Assembly (NCBI GenBank): GCA_028290305.1
Contig: JAQGKC010000037.1
Location: 1-16,379 of the forward strand
Source: Bradyrhizobium sp.
GTDB lineage: Bacteria > Pseudomonadota > Alphaproteobacteria > Rhizobiales > Xanthobacteraceae
Direction: 5' to 3'
Length of the DNA stretch: 16,379 nucleotides
The notes below the pieces were generated by a model. That model saw nothing but the letters and a program-made list of their open reading frames with translations, was not told the DNA's origin and did not search any database. The translations under genes were made by a program, and so were the position numbers. This document shows, one piece after another, positions 1 to 8,085 of the stretch (position 1 is the first letter of the stretch; every line of letters starts with the position of its first letter).

Positions 1-2229
1 CCGCCCGGTGGTGGTCGCCGCCAGCGCGTAAGTGGTGTGCACGCGATGGGTCTGCGGATGCACATAGGTCGGCAGCGCGTCGGTATAGGTCGATTTCAGT
101 TTCGACACCTGCCGCCATTCCAGGATCTTCTTTGGAAACTCGTGACCTTGCTCGGCGAGCTCATCCAGGATCTGCGCGGAAGTCGACCACGCACCGGTCT
201 TGGTCTTGCTGCCGCCGGGTATTCCCATCTTGCCGAACAGGATGTCGCCGATTTGCTTCGGGCTGCCGACATTGACCGGCTCGCCCGCGATCTCCTGGAT
301 CTCGGCTTCGACCCGCGCGGCGGTCTGGGCAAAATCGCCCGACAAACGTGACAGCACTTGGCGGTCGATCGAGATGCCGCGCCGTTCCATTCGCGCCAGC
401 ACGGAGATCAGCGGCCGCTCCAATGTTTCGTAGACCGATGTCATACGTTCGGCGACCAGCCGCGGCTTGAGCACGCGCCATAATCTCAGGATCACATCGG
501 CATCCTCAGCCGAATAGGCTGTAGCCCTGTCGATTGCGACCTGATCGAAGGAGAGCTTGTTTTTGCCGCTGCCGGTCAACTCGCCGTAACTCATGGTGGC
601 ATGGCCGAGCCATCGCTCCGCCAGCGCATCGAGCCCGTGCGCGTTGCGGCCGGCGTCAAGCGCATATGACATCAGCTGCGCGTCGTCGTGGTTGCGTATG
701 ACCACGCCATGCTGCGCGAACATCACGGCGTTGAATTTGATGTTGAAGCCGATCTTCAGGATTCCTGCCGATTCTAGGATCGGACGCAGCGCGGCGAGCG
801 CTTCGCCGGCCTCGATCTGGTCCGGTGCCAGGCCGGCGGCGAACAGCCCGGCGCCATCGCCGGATTGCTTGTGGCTGAGCGGAACATAACAGGCGTCGTT
901 GGGCCCGAGCGCCAGCGCAATACCGCACATCTCGGCCTGCATCGGGTCGATCGAAGTCGCCTTGGCATCGATGGCGACATGGCCGACATCGTGCACCCGC
1001 GCAATCCAGGCGTTGAGCGCATCAAGGCTGCGGACGGTCTGGTATTTGTTGCGGTCGACCGGGAGCCTTCGTGCGGCTTCCGCGCGCGCGGCGGCGAGCG
1101 AAATCGGCGTGCCTTTGACGCTCGCCGCTTTGTCTTGCTTGTCGCCGCCAGTTTTGGGGAGCGGAGCCGTCACGGGGCTTGCAAAAAGATCGCCAGAAGC
1201 GCCGCTTGATTTGTCTTTCGCAGGTGAGGGTTGAGAGGGGGCGCTCGCGCTGCCGCTTTTATTTCCCACATCCGCATCGATATCCGCCGGATCGATCTGC
1301 GAATAATCGGCAACGCGGCGGGTGAGGGTGGAAAACTCCATCGCCTTCAAGAACGCGATCAGCTTGCGCGCGTCGGGTTCGTGCACCGCGAGTTCGTCGA
1401 GCGGCACCTCCAGCTCGACCTTGTCGTCGAGCAATACCAGTTGCCGCGAGATCCGCGCCTTCTCGGCATTCTCGATTAGCGCCTCGCGCCGCTTCGGCTG
1501 CTTGATCTCGCTGGCACGCAACAGCAGCGTCTCCAGATCGCCGTATTCGACGATCAATTGCGCCGCGGTCTTGACGCCGATCCCGGGCACACCGGGCACG
1601 TTATCGGTCGAATCGCCCGCCAGCGCCTGCACCTCGACCACCTTTTCCGGCGGCACGCCGAACTTCTCGATCACTTCGGCAATGCCGATACGGCGGTCCT
1701 TCATGGTGTCGTACATGGTGACGCAGTCGGTCACGAGCTGCATCAGGTCCTTGTCGGAGGACACGATGGTCGCGGTGGCGCCGCGCTCGCAAGCCAGCCG
1801 CACATAGGTCGCGATCAAATCGTCGGCCTCGAAACCGGCCTGTTCGAGACAGGGCAGGTCGAACGCGCGCACCGCTTCGCGAATCAGCGGAAATTGCGGG
1901 ATCAGGTCGTCCGGTGCCGGCGGCCGGTGCGCCTTGTACGCAGGGTAGAGCTTGTTGCGGAAGGTGATTTCCGACTTGTCGAAGATGATGGCGAGATGCG
2001 TCGGCCGGTTGTCCGGCGGCATGTCGCGCAACAGCTTCCACAGCATATTGCAGAAACCGAGCACGGCATTGACCTGCAGCCCGTCGGATTTGCGGTTCAG
2101 CGGCGGCAGCGCGTGATAGGCGCGGAAAATATAGGAGGAACCGTCGACCAGAAAGACATGGTCGCCTTTCGCGGGGGCCTTGACGGCAACAGGTTTCACA
2201 GCAGCGGCTTTTTCGGATGTTTTCAGCAT
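1..2229 (-). CDS. polA: DNA polymerase I, N-terminal 743 residues (runs off window edge)
   Basis: DNA polymerase I fills gaps and removes RNA primers during lagging-strand synthesis and excision repair. The frame opens at the ATG at 2229-2227 and stays open to base 1, giving 743 codons; the family is about 930-1020 residues, so the palm and fingers motifs lie outside. The 5' nuclease domain spans roughly residues 20-290 (start HVFLVDGSSYIFRAYHAL; helix-hairpin-helix stretch GDSTDNVPGVPGIGVKTAAQ). A Ser/Ala/Lys-rich linker follows at about 320-390, then the 3'-5' exonuclease fold at about 400-600, then the start of the polymerase domain, ending in HTTYALAATTTGR. The exonuclease fold is recognisable (LDALAERWLGH, YSAEDADVILRL) but two catalytic acids are replaced: K423 stands where E. 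coli has E357 and N500 where it has D424. D421, Y572 and D576 are kept. Identity is certain; loss of proofreading is inference. Confidence 0.97.
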   Translation of the reverse strand, partial: MLKTSEKAAAVKPVAVKAPAKGDHVFLVDGSSYIFRAYHALPPLNRKSDGLQVNAVLGFCNMLWKLLRDMPPDNRPTHLAIIFDKSEITFRNKLYPAYKAHRPPAPDDLIPQFPLIREAVRAFDLPCLEQAGFEADDLIATYVRLACERGATATIVSSDKDLMQLVTDCVTMYDTMKDRRIGIAEVIEKFGVPPEKVVEVQALAGDSTDNVPGVPGIGVKTAAQLIVEYGDLETLLLRASEIKQPKRREALIENAEKARISRQLVLLDDKVELEVPLDELAVHEPDARKLIAFLKAMEFSTLTRRVADYSQIDPADIDADVGNKSGSASAPSQPSPAKDKSSGASGDLFASPVTAPLPKTGGDKQDKAASVKGTPISLAAARAEAARRLPVDRNKYQTVRSLDALNAWIARVHDVGHVAIDAKATSIDPMQAEMCGIALALGPNDACYVPLSHKQSGDGAGLFAAGLAPDQIEAGEALAALRPILESAGILKIGFNIKFNAVMFAQHGVVIRNHDDAQLMSYALDAGRNAHGLDALAERWLGHATMSYGELTGSGKNKLSFDQVAIDRATAYSAEDADVILRLWRVLKPRLVAERMTSVYETLERPLISVLARMERRGISIDRQVLSRLSGDFAQTAARVEAEIQEIAGEPVNVGSPKQIGDILFGKMGIPGGSKTKTGAWSTSAQILDELAEQGHEFPKKILEWRQVSKLKSTYTDALPTYVHPQTHRVHTTYALAATTTGR

Positions 2230-2378
2230 GGCCGCAACTTAGGGATTTTTGCGGCGATTGACACCCTTTCGGGAGGAATGTGCGGTGTTTTTTGCCGCCC
2301 GCACGGCGGCCCGGAATAGGTTGCATCCGTGCCTGTTCCATGAGCCCCTGCGGCCACCGGGGCCGAAAGGACGAAGCC

Positions 2379-2963
2379 ATGACCGCGCAACTCGACGTGC
2401 TGATGGAGAAGCTGCGATCGGTCGAGGCCGAGATCGAGACCGAACTGACCAAGCGGCGGGAAGAATTGCGTTTCCGGATCGAGAACCGCAAGGTTATTTT
2501 CGAACAGGACGTCCAGCGTCTCCATCGCGCCATCAAGACGCGGGCGTCGCGCTATTTCGTCGACGCCAATCCGCTGATCGTGCTGACCGCGCCGGTGATC
2601 TATTCATTGATCGTTCCGGTGGTGCTGCTCGACATCTGGGTCATGGCGTATCAGGCGATCTGCTTTCCGGTTTACAAGATTCCAAAAGTGCGCCGCCGCG
2701 ATTATCTGGTGTTCGACCGCCACCATCTCGCTTATCTCAACATCATCGAGAAGATCAATTGCGCCTATTGCTCCTATTGCAATGGCGCAATCGCGTTTAT
2801 GCGCGAGGTAGCGTCGCGCACCGAGGTCTACTGGTGTCCGATCAAGCACGCCCGCCGGGTGCTCGGCCCGCATCCGCATTATCAGGGATTCGCCGACTTC
2901 GGCGATGCCGAAGGGTTTCGCGCCAAACTGGCGCAGATGAAGGATGGCGTGAAGATCGATTGA
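2379..2963 (+). CDS. Conserved membrane protein with coiled-coil N terminus and Cys cluster, function unknown
   Basis: This 194-residue protein is not assigned a function. The start at 2379 is chosen because AAAGGAC lies a good distance upstream; the frame could open 33 codons earlier at a GTG (2280), but that extension is Arg/Pro/Cys-rich and looks non-coding. Residues 1-55 are charged and heptad-like, predicting a coiled coil. Residues about 64-96 are hydrophobic, enough for one long or two short membrane segments. The soluble C-terminal half carries C128, C131 and C134 (CAYCSYC) followed by YWCPIKH (C153, H157), a possible metal or redox site. I recall similar YWCPIKHAR sequences in other alphaproteobacterial hypothetical proteins, which suggests real conservation. 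It is divergent from polA (149-base gap) and converges on the acyltransferase with 15 bases between stops. Confidence 0.85.
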   Translation: MTAQLDVLMEKLRSVEAEIETELTKRREELRFRIENRKVIFEQDVQRLHRAIKTRASRYFVDANPLIVLTAPVIYSLIVPVVLLDIWVMAYQAICFPVYKIPKVRRRDYLVFDRHHLAYLNIIEKINCAYCSYCNGAIAFMREVASRTEVYWCPIKHARRVLGPHPHYQGFADFGDAEGFRAKLAQMKDGVKID

Positions 2964-2978
2964 GATGCGGCGCGAAAA

Positions 2979-4031
2979 CTACTCCGCCGCCTGCAGCGTC
3001 GTACGCGGTTTCTTCGGCGCGATCCAGAACGCGGCCGGACGCTCGAACAGGAAGTTTGCACCGACCGCCATCGCGATCCGCCATAGCACGAGCGCGCCGA
3101 CGACACCCACGACCGTGACGACAAGCGAAATCGCGCCGATGTCGTGGATCAACCCGGTGTGCAGCAAAAGCGTCCGCGTCGTCGCCATCGGCAGGAAGAA
3201 CGCCAGATAGATGACGATGGAATGCTCGCCGCAAAAGCGCAGGAAATTGAGCCAATGCGCCCGCGCCAGTAGCGTGCCGATTGTGATGATGGCGCACGCT
3301 CCGGAAAGCCCGAGTGCGAGCGAGATCAGCGGCAATTCGCTGAAACCGAAATCCACCAGGCCGCCGTTGATGAACGCCCAGAGCGCCAGTCCCGCAAGCG
3401 CCAGACCGGGCCGCGCCCGCGCGCGGTCGGACAGCGCGAACACATAGTCGGCAAACAAATAGCCGGAATAGAAATAAACGAAGCGCGCGCAAAATTCGTC
3501 GATCACGGTCCAGCCGGTTGCGATGTGCACCATCTCCAGCAGCGCCGCCACGGCCCAGATGGCCAGCGGCGGGATTTTCCGCATTGCCTTGGTGACGACG
3601 AAGAATATTGGCAGCAGATAGATGAACCACAGCGTGCCGAACGGTTCGATAAAGGACTCCAGGTACATGAAGCCGGCATGGGCCCAGCTTGTCTCGGCGG
3701 CAAAGGCCGGCGCCTTGAAGCCGAACTGGATCGTCACCCACAGCACATAAAAATACGCGAAGTGCACGACCTTGCGGTCCAGATAAGTACGCCAGTCGCG
3801 GTCAATCACGACCGACAGGAACAGCCCCGAGATCAGGAAGAAGTCGGGCATCCGGAACGGCTTTGCGAACATGACAACGAGATGCATGAACCCGGTCTGG
3901 CCGGCGGCCGCCTCGACGCCCAGCACCGAATGCATCATCACCACCATGACGATGCAGATGCCTTTGGCGTAGTCCACCCAGTCGATCCGCGCGGAACGCT
4001 CGGCGAGGGGAGATGTGCCGTTTGGTGTCAT
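2979..4031 (-). CDS. Acyltransferase 3 family integral membrane protein
   Basis: This is a polytopic membrane protein of about 350 residues resembling the acyltransferase 3 / fucose 4-O-acetylase-like group, which moves acyl groups (often acetyl) onto cell-surface or periplasmic sugars. The N-terminal signature is present: IDWVDYAKGICIVMVVMMHS has the conserved His at residue 34, followed by FRMPDFFLISG. About ten hydrophobic segments follow to the C terminus. The frame is open to an ATG at 4094, but the ATG at 4031 is preferred because AAAAGGAC sits 5 bases upstream. The extra 21 residues of the longer form are Pro/Lys/Cys-rich and not membrane-like, and the 4094 start has its GGAG almost touching the ATG. 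The gene is divergent from UDP-glucose dehydrogenase, so a role in polysaccharide decoration is plausible, but the substrate cannot be told from sequence. Confidence 0.88.
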   Translation of the reverse strand: MTPNGTSPLAERSARIDWVDYAKGICIVMVVMMHSVLGVEAAAGQTGFMHLVVMFAKPFRMPDFFLISGLFLSVVIDRDWRTYLDRKVVHFAYFYVLWVTIQFGFKAPAFAAETSWAHAGFMYLESFIEPFGTLWFIYLLPIFFVVTKAMRKIPPLAIWAVAALLEMVHIATGWTVIDEFCARFVYFYSGYLFADYVFALSDRARARPGLALAGLALWAFINGGLVDFGFSELPLISLALGLSGACAIITIGTLLARAHWLNFLRFCGEHSIVIYLAFFLPMATTRTLLLHTGLIHDIGAISLVVTVVGVVGALVLWRIAMAVGANFLFERPAAFWIAPKKPRTTLQAAE

Positions 4032-4217
4032 CGGTGTCCTTTTCGGCGCATATTTGGCGCAACAAGGCGGCATCATCGGCCGGATCGGTTTCATTCTCCT
4101 TTATTCATACAAATGACATGCCGTTTTTCTGGAACCTTGCCGTTTCCCCTGCGCCGGAAATGATCTAAGACCGCCTCCAAATCGGATCGACGTTAACCAT
4201 TACAGGCGGGTTGTTTC

Positions 4218-5528
4218 ATGCGGATTGCCATGATTGGCACGGGCTATGTGGGGCTGGTATCCGGCGCCTGTTTCGCGGATTTTGGCCACCAGGTTACCTG
4301 CGTGGACAAGGACGGCGACAAGATCGCGGCCTTGCGCCGGGGCGAAATCCCGATTTTCGAACCGGGCCTCGATGCGCTGGTCGCATCCAATGTGAAAGCC
4401 GGGCGGCTGGATTTTACCACCGACCTTTCCGCGCCGGTCGCCGAGGCCGATGCGGTGTTCATCGCCGTCGGCACGCCGTCCCGGCGCGGCGACGGCCACG
4501 CCGACCTCAGTTACGTTCATACCGCCGCGCGCGAGATCGCACGGGCGCTTAGTGGCTTCACGGTCGTCATCACCAAATCGACGGTGCCGGTCGGTACCGG
4601 CGACGAAGTCGAACGATTGATTCATGAAGTCAATCCGTCGGCCGACGTGGCGGTGGCCTCCAATCCGGAATTCCTGCGCGAGGGTGCTGCGATCCGCGAC
4701 TTCAAGTTTCCGGATCGCATCGTGGTCGGCACATCGGACGACCGCGCGCGCAAGGTGCTTGGCGATATCTACCGGCCATTGTCGCTCAGCCAGGCGCCGC
4801 TGATGTTTACGGCGCGGCGCACCGCGGAATTGATCAAATACGCGGCCAACGCGTTCCTCGCCACCAAGATCACCTTCATCAACGAAATCGCGGATCTATC
4901 CGAAAAGGTCGGTGCCGACGTGCAGGAAGTCGCGCGCGGCATCGGGCTCGACAACCGCATCGGCTCGAAATTCCTGCATGCCGGGCCAGGCTTCGGCGGC
5001 TCGTGCTTCCCGAAAGACACCCGCGCGCTGGTGAAGATCGCGCTCGATCATGACGTGCCGTTGCGGATCGTCGAGGCCGTGCTGGCGGTCAACGACAACC
5101 GCAAGCGCGCGATGGCGCGCAAGGTTTCGAACGCAATCGGAGGCAGCCTGCGCGGCAAGACCATCGCGGTGCTCGGCCTCACCTTCAAGCCCGACACCGA
5201 CGACATGCGCGAGGCGCCATCCATACCGCTGGTGACCGGGCTGCTCGACATGGGTGCGAAGGTTCGCGCACATGATCCGGTCGGCATGGAACAGGCGCGG
5301 CGCGAATTGCCCGATATCGAATATTGCGACGACCCATATGCATGCACTCGCGGCGCGGACGCCATGGTTGTGGTGACCGAGTGGGTGCAATACCGCACCC
5401 TCGACCTTGAACGCCTGAAGCGCGAAATGGCGCAGCCCGTGATCGTCGATCTGCGTAACATCTACCGCCCCGAGGACATGGCGGCGCTCGGCTTCACCTA
5501 TGAAAGCGTCGGCCGCGGAGCGATTTGA
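4218..5528 (+). CDS. ugd: UDP-glucose 6-dehydrogenase
   Basis: This enzyme oxidises UDP-glucose to UDP-glucuronate with two NAD+, supplying uronic acid for exopolysaccharide, capsule or modified lipid A. The 436-residue length is normal. The N-terminal Rossmann motif MRIAMIGTGYVGLVSG binds NAD. ITKSTVPVGTG (about 118-128) and NPEFLREGAA (about 149-158) are family signatures. The catalytic helix ELIKYAANAF contains K207 and N211. The nucleophilic cysteine is C263 in GFGGSCFPKDT. The C-terminal UDP-binding domain has GLTFKPDTDDMREAPS. The ATG at 4218 starts directly on the Rossmann strand and no longer start is credible; the ribosome site (AGGCGGG) is weak and rather distant. About 186 bases separate it from the divergent acyltransferase; I saw no clear promoter hexamers there. 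Confidence 0.97.
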   Translation: MRIAMIGTGYVGLVSGACFADFGHQVTCVDKDGDKIAALRRGEIPIFEPGLDALVASNVKAGRLDFTTDLSAPVAEADAVFIAVGTPSRRGDGHADLSYVHTAAREIARALSGFTVVITKSTVPVGTGDEVERLIHEVNPSADVAVASNPEFLREGAAIRDFKFPDRIVVGTSDDRARKVLGDIYRPLSLSQAPLMFTARRTAELIKYAANAFLATKITFINEIADLSEKVGADVQEVARGIGLDNRIGSKFLHAGPGFGGSCFPKDTRALVKIALDHDVPLRIVEAVLAVNDNRKRAMARKVSNAIGGSLRGKTIAVLGLTFKPDTDDMREAPSIPLVTGLLDMGAKVRAHDPVGMEQARRELPDIEYCDDPYACTRGADAMVVVTEWVQYRTLDLERLKREMAQPVIVDLRNIYRPEDMAALGFTYESVGRGAI

Positions 5529-5532
5529 GTTA

Positions 5533-5573
5533 CTTCACCTCTCCCCGCAAAAGAGCGGGGCGAGGGAGAAGTG
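5533..5573. repeat. GC-rich imperfect hairpin between ugd and hrpB
   Basis: Beginning four bases after the ugd stop is an imperfect inverted repeat: CTTCACCTCTCCCCGC on the left and GCGGGGCGAGGGAGAAGTG on the right, around a short AAAAGA loop. The inner CCCCGC/GCGGGG stem is perfect; the outer part pairs with a one- or two-base bulge. No T-run follows on either strand, so it is not a textbook intrinsic terminator. It resembles dispersed palindromic units common between genes of Bradyrhizobium-type genomes, and may also stabilise the ugd 3' end. Confidence 0.6.
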
Positions 5574-5593
5574 GATGCATCGGATAAACGCGC

Positions 5594-8071
5594 GTGACCC
5601 GCAGCTTCGACACCCCTCTTCCGATCGACGCGGTGCTCGACGAGTTAGGGCGCGCGCTCGCAAGTAACAACGCCGCCGTGCTGGTGGCGCCGCCCGGTGC
5701 CGGCAAGACCACGCGGGTGCCGCTGGTGCTGCTCGATGCGCCGTGGCTGAAGAACGGGAAAATCATCATGCTGGAGCCGCGCCGGATTGCGGCCCGCGCC
5801 AGCGCCGAGCGCATGGCCAGGACATTAGGCGAACGGGTCGGTGAAACCGTCGGCTACCGCGTCCGGTTCGGCTCGAAGGTGTCGCGCGCGACCCGGATCG
5901 AAGTCGTCACCGAAGGAATCTTCTCGCGGCAGATTCTCGACGACCCGGAATTGTCTGGTGTTGCCGCGGTGCTGTTCGACGAGTTTCACGAGCGTTCGCT
6001 CGATGCCGATCTGGGGCTGGCGCTGGCGCGCGACGCGCAAACAGGCTTGCGCGAGGATTTGCGTCTCCTCGTGATGTCGGCAACGCTGGACGGCGCGCGG
6101 GTGGCAAAGCTGCTTGGCGACGCGCCTGTCATCGCCAGCGAAGGCCGCGCCTTTCCGGTCGAGACACGCTATCTCGGCCGCAAGGCCGATGCACCGCTGG
6201 AACGGCAGATGGCGGACGCCATCGCCATGGCGTTGCGCGCCGATCCCGGTTCGGTGCTGGCGTTCCTGCCGGGCACGGCGGAAATTCGCCGCACGCAAAA
6301 CTTTCTCGGCGAACGCGTCCACGACGCCTCCATTGAAATCGTGCCGCTGTTCGGTGCGCTCGACGCCGGCGTGCAGGACCGCGCCATCGCGCCGGCGCCC
6401 AAGGGCCAGCGCAAGGTCGTGCTGGCGACGTCGATCGCGGAAACCTCGCTGACCATCGAAGGTGTTCGCATCGTGGTGGATTCCGGCGTGGCCCGGGTGC
6501 CGCGCTATGAGCCGGATATCGGCCTGACTCGTCTGGAAACCGTGCGCGCCTCGCGCGCCGCGGTCGATCAGCGCCGCGGCCGCGCCGGTCGCACCGAGCC
6601 CGGGGTGTGCTACCGGCTGTGGGACGAACCGCAGACCGCGTCGCTTGCGGCCTATACCCAGCCCGAAATCCTCAGCGCCGATTTGTCTTCGCTGGTGCTC
6701 GACGTCGCGCAATGGGGCGTCAGCGATCCCACGACATTGGCGTTTCTCGATTCGCCTCCGGCGCCTGCGCTGAAGGAAGCACGAAGCCTCCTGCGCGAAC
6801 TCGGCGCGCTGGATAGCGACGGCCGGATCACGACGGAAGGCAAGAGCCTGCGCGCGCTGGCGCTGCCGCCGCGTCTGGCGCGCATGATCGTGGATTCGCA
6901 TCGCCTGGGTGCGGGTGAGGACGCCGCCGACATTGCCGCCATTCTCACCGAGCGCGGCCTCGGCGGCGACAGCGTCGATCTCGATGTCAGGCTCGATCAA
7001 TTCCGCCGCGACCGCTCGCAACGCGCCAGCAGCGCACGCAGTCTCGCACAGCGCTGGGCCTCGCAGGTGGCGGCCACCGAGGGTCTGCCCAGCGAACAAA
7101 CTTCACCCTCCACCGGCGTCATGCTTGCATTCGCATTTCCCGACCGCGTTGCGCGCAATCGCGGCAATGGCAGCTTCGTGCTTGCGAACGGGCGCGGCGC
7201 CGCGGTGGACCAGGCCTCCGCGCTGGCGCGCGCGCCCCATATTGCGGTCGCCGAATTGACCGGCACGGCAGCCCAAGGGCGCATTCTGCTGGCAGCGCCG
7301 ATCACGCAAGAGGACATCGAATTGCGGTTCGCCGATCAGATCGAGACCGCGGACAAGATTTCCTTCGATCGCGGCGCGATGGCGTTGCGGGCGCGGCGCA
7401 AGCGAACGCTGCACGCGATCACGCTGTCGGAAGCGCCATTGGCGCTGTCGCCTTCGATGGAGACCGCGCGGGTGCTGGCCGATGGCTTGATTACCGCTGG
7501 TATCGACAAACTGCCGTGGTCAAAACCGCTGAAGCAATGGCGCGACCGCGTGATGTTTTTGCGCGCCGCCGAAGGGGAGCCTTGGCCGGATCTGTCGGAC
7601 GACACGCTTTCGGTGCAACGCGAGACGTGGCTGGTGCCAGCGCTTTACGACAAGACTTCGCTGAAGGAGTTTTCGTCCTCCGATCTGTCGGATGCGCTGA
7701 TGACGCTGCTGCCGTGGGAATTGCGCGCGCGGCTGGAGCGCGAGGCGCCGACGCATTTCGAGGCGCCGACCGGCACTCAGCTTCCGATCGATTACGAGGC
7801 CGAGCAAGGACCGACCATCGCGGTCCGGCTGCAGGAGCTGTTCGGGCTCACCGCCCATCCGTCGATTGCGAAAGGCGCGGTGCCGCTGGTGCTGGAGTTA
7901 TTGTCGCCGGCGCACCGGCCGGTGCAGGTGACGCGCGACCTGCCAGGTTTTTGGCGCGGCAGCTATGCGGCGGTGCGCTCGGATCTGCGCGGGCGTTATC
8001 CCAGACATCCCTGGCCGGAGGATCCGGCGAACGCGATGCCGACGCGGCGCGTCAAGCCGCGGGGAACCTGA
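5594..8071 (+). CDS. hrpB: ATP-dependent RNA helicase HrpB (DEAH family)
   Basis: HrpB is a DEAH-type superfamily 2 helicase of bacteria whose exact cellular substrate is poorly defined. The 825-residue length matches the family. Motifs in order: Walker A GAGKTT at 35-40, EPRRIAARA (Ia) at 61-69, DEFH (motif II, with F in place of A) at 129-132, SAT (III) at 162-164, and QRRGRAGR (VI) at 327-334. Next come the helicase-associated region and a C-terminal HrpB domain at about 690-820 (GRYPRHPWPEDP). DEFH rather than DEAH is usual for HrpB. The start is a GTG with only a weak upstream GGAT; the next in-frame methionine would cut into the helicase core, so the GTG is kept. The gene ends 14 bases from the stop of the convergent membrane protein. 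No operon partner is evident. Confidence 0.95.
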   Translation: MTRSFDTPLPIDAVLDELGRALASNNAAVLVAPPGAGKTTRVPLVLLDAPWLKNGKIIMLEPRRIAARASAERMARTLGERVGETVGYRVRFGSKVSRATRIEVVTEGIFSRQILDDPELSGVAAVLFDEFHERSLDADLGLALARDAQTGLREDLRLLVMSATLDGARVAKLLGDAPVIASEGRAFPVETRYLGRKADAPLERQMADAIAMALRADPGSVLAFLPGTAEIRRTQNFLGERVHDASIEIVPLFGALDAGVQDRAIAPAPKGQRKVVLATSIAETSLTIEGVRIVVDSGVARVPRYEPDIGLTRLETVRASRAAVDQRRGRAGRTEPGVCYRLWDEPQTASLAAYTQPEILSADLSSLVLDVAQWGVSDPTTLAFLDSPPAPALKEARSLLRELGALDSDGRITTEGKSLRALALPPRLARMIVDSHRLGAGEDAADIAAILTERGLGGDSVDLDVRLDQFRRDRSQRASSARSLAQRWASQVAATEGLPSEQTSPSTGVMLAFAFPDRVARNRGNGSFVLANGRGAAVDQASALARAPHIAVAELTGTAAQGRILLAAPITQEDIELRFADQIETADKISFDRGAMALRARRKRTLHAITLSEAPLALSPSMETARVLADGLITAGIDKLPWSKPLKQWRDRVMFLRAAEGEPWPDLSDDTLSVQRETWLVPALYDKTSLKEFSSSDLSDALMTLLPWELRARLEREAPTHFEAPTGTQLPIDYEAEQGPTIAVRLQELFGLTAHPSIAKGAVPLVLELLSPAHRPVQVTRDLPGFWRGSYAAVRSDLRGRYPRHPWPEDPANAMPTRRVKPRGT

Positions 8072-8085
8072 TTTTACACCTCGGC

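Noticed and set aside
2258..2286. TTGACA at 2258-2263 as a -35 box for the 2379 gene
   Set aside because: No acceptable -10 hexamer at 16-18 bases (TGCGGT region), so I did not list it as a promoter.
1558..2319. 253-codon plus-strand open frame opposite polA
   Set aside because: It lies antisense to the well-matched 5' nuclease domain; its His/Arg/Gly-rich composition is typical of a complementary-strand shadow in GC-rich DNA.
2278..2319. 13-codon leader peptide (MCGVFCRPHGGPE) upstream of the 2379 gene
   Set aside because: GGAGGA abuts the ATG with no spacer, no attenuator follows, and there is no sign of conservation.
1601..2536. 311-codon minus-strand open frame across the polA start and the next gene
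   Set aside because: It overlaps polA in another frame of the same strand and is antisense to the 2379 gene; Arg/Ser-rich with no family motifs.
2842..3741. 299-codon minus-strand open frame inside the acyltransferase
   Set aside because: The acyltransferase frame shows clear membrane segments and family signatures; this one is Arg-rich and motif-free.
4129..4142. GGAACCTTGCCG shared with the leader at 9102-9113
   Set aside because: A single 12-base match between two GC-rich leaders with different flanks; it may be chance, and no third copy was noticed.
5825..7099. 424-codon minus-strand open frame opposite hrpB
   Set aside because: Antisense to helicase motifs II-VI of hrpB; Gln/Arg/His-rich shadow composition.
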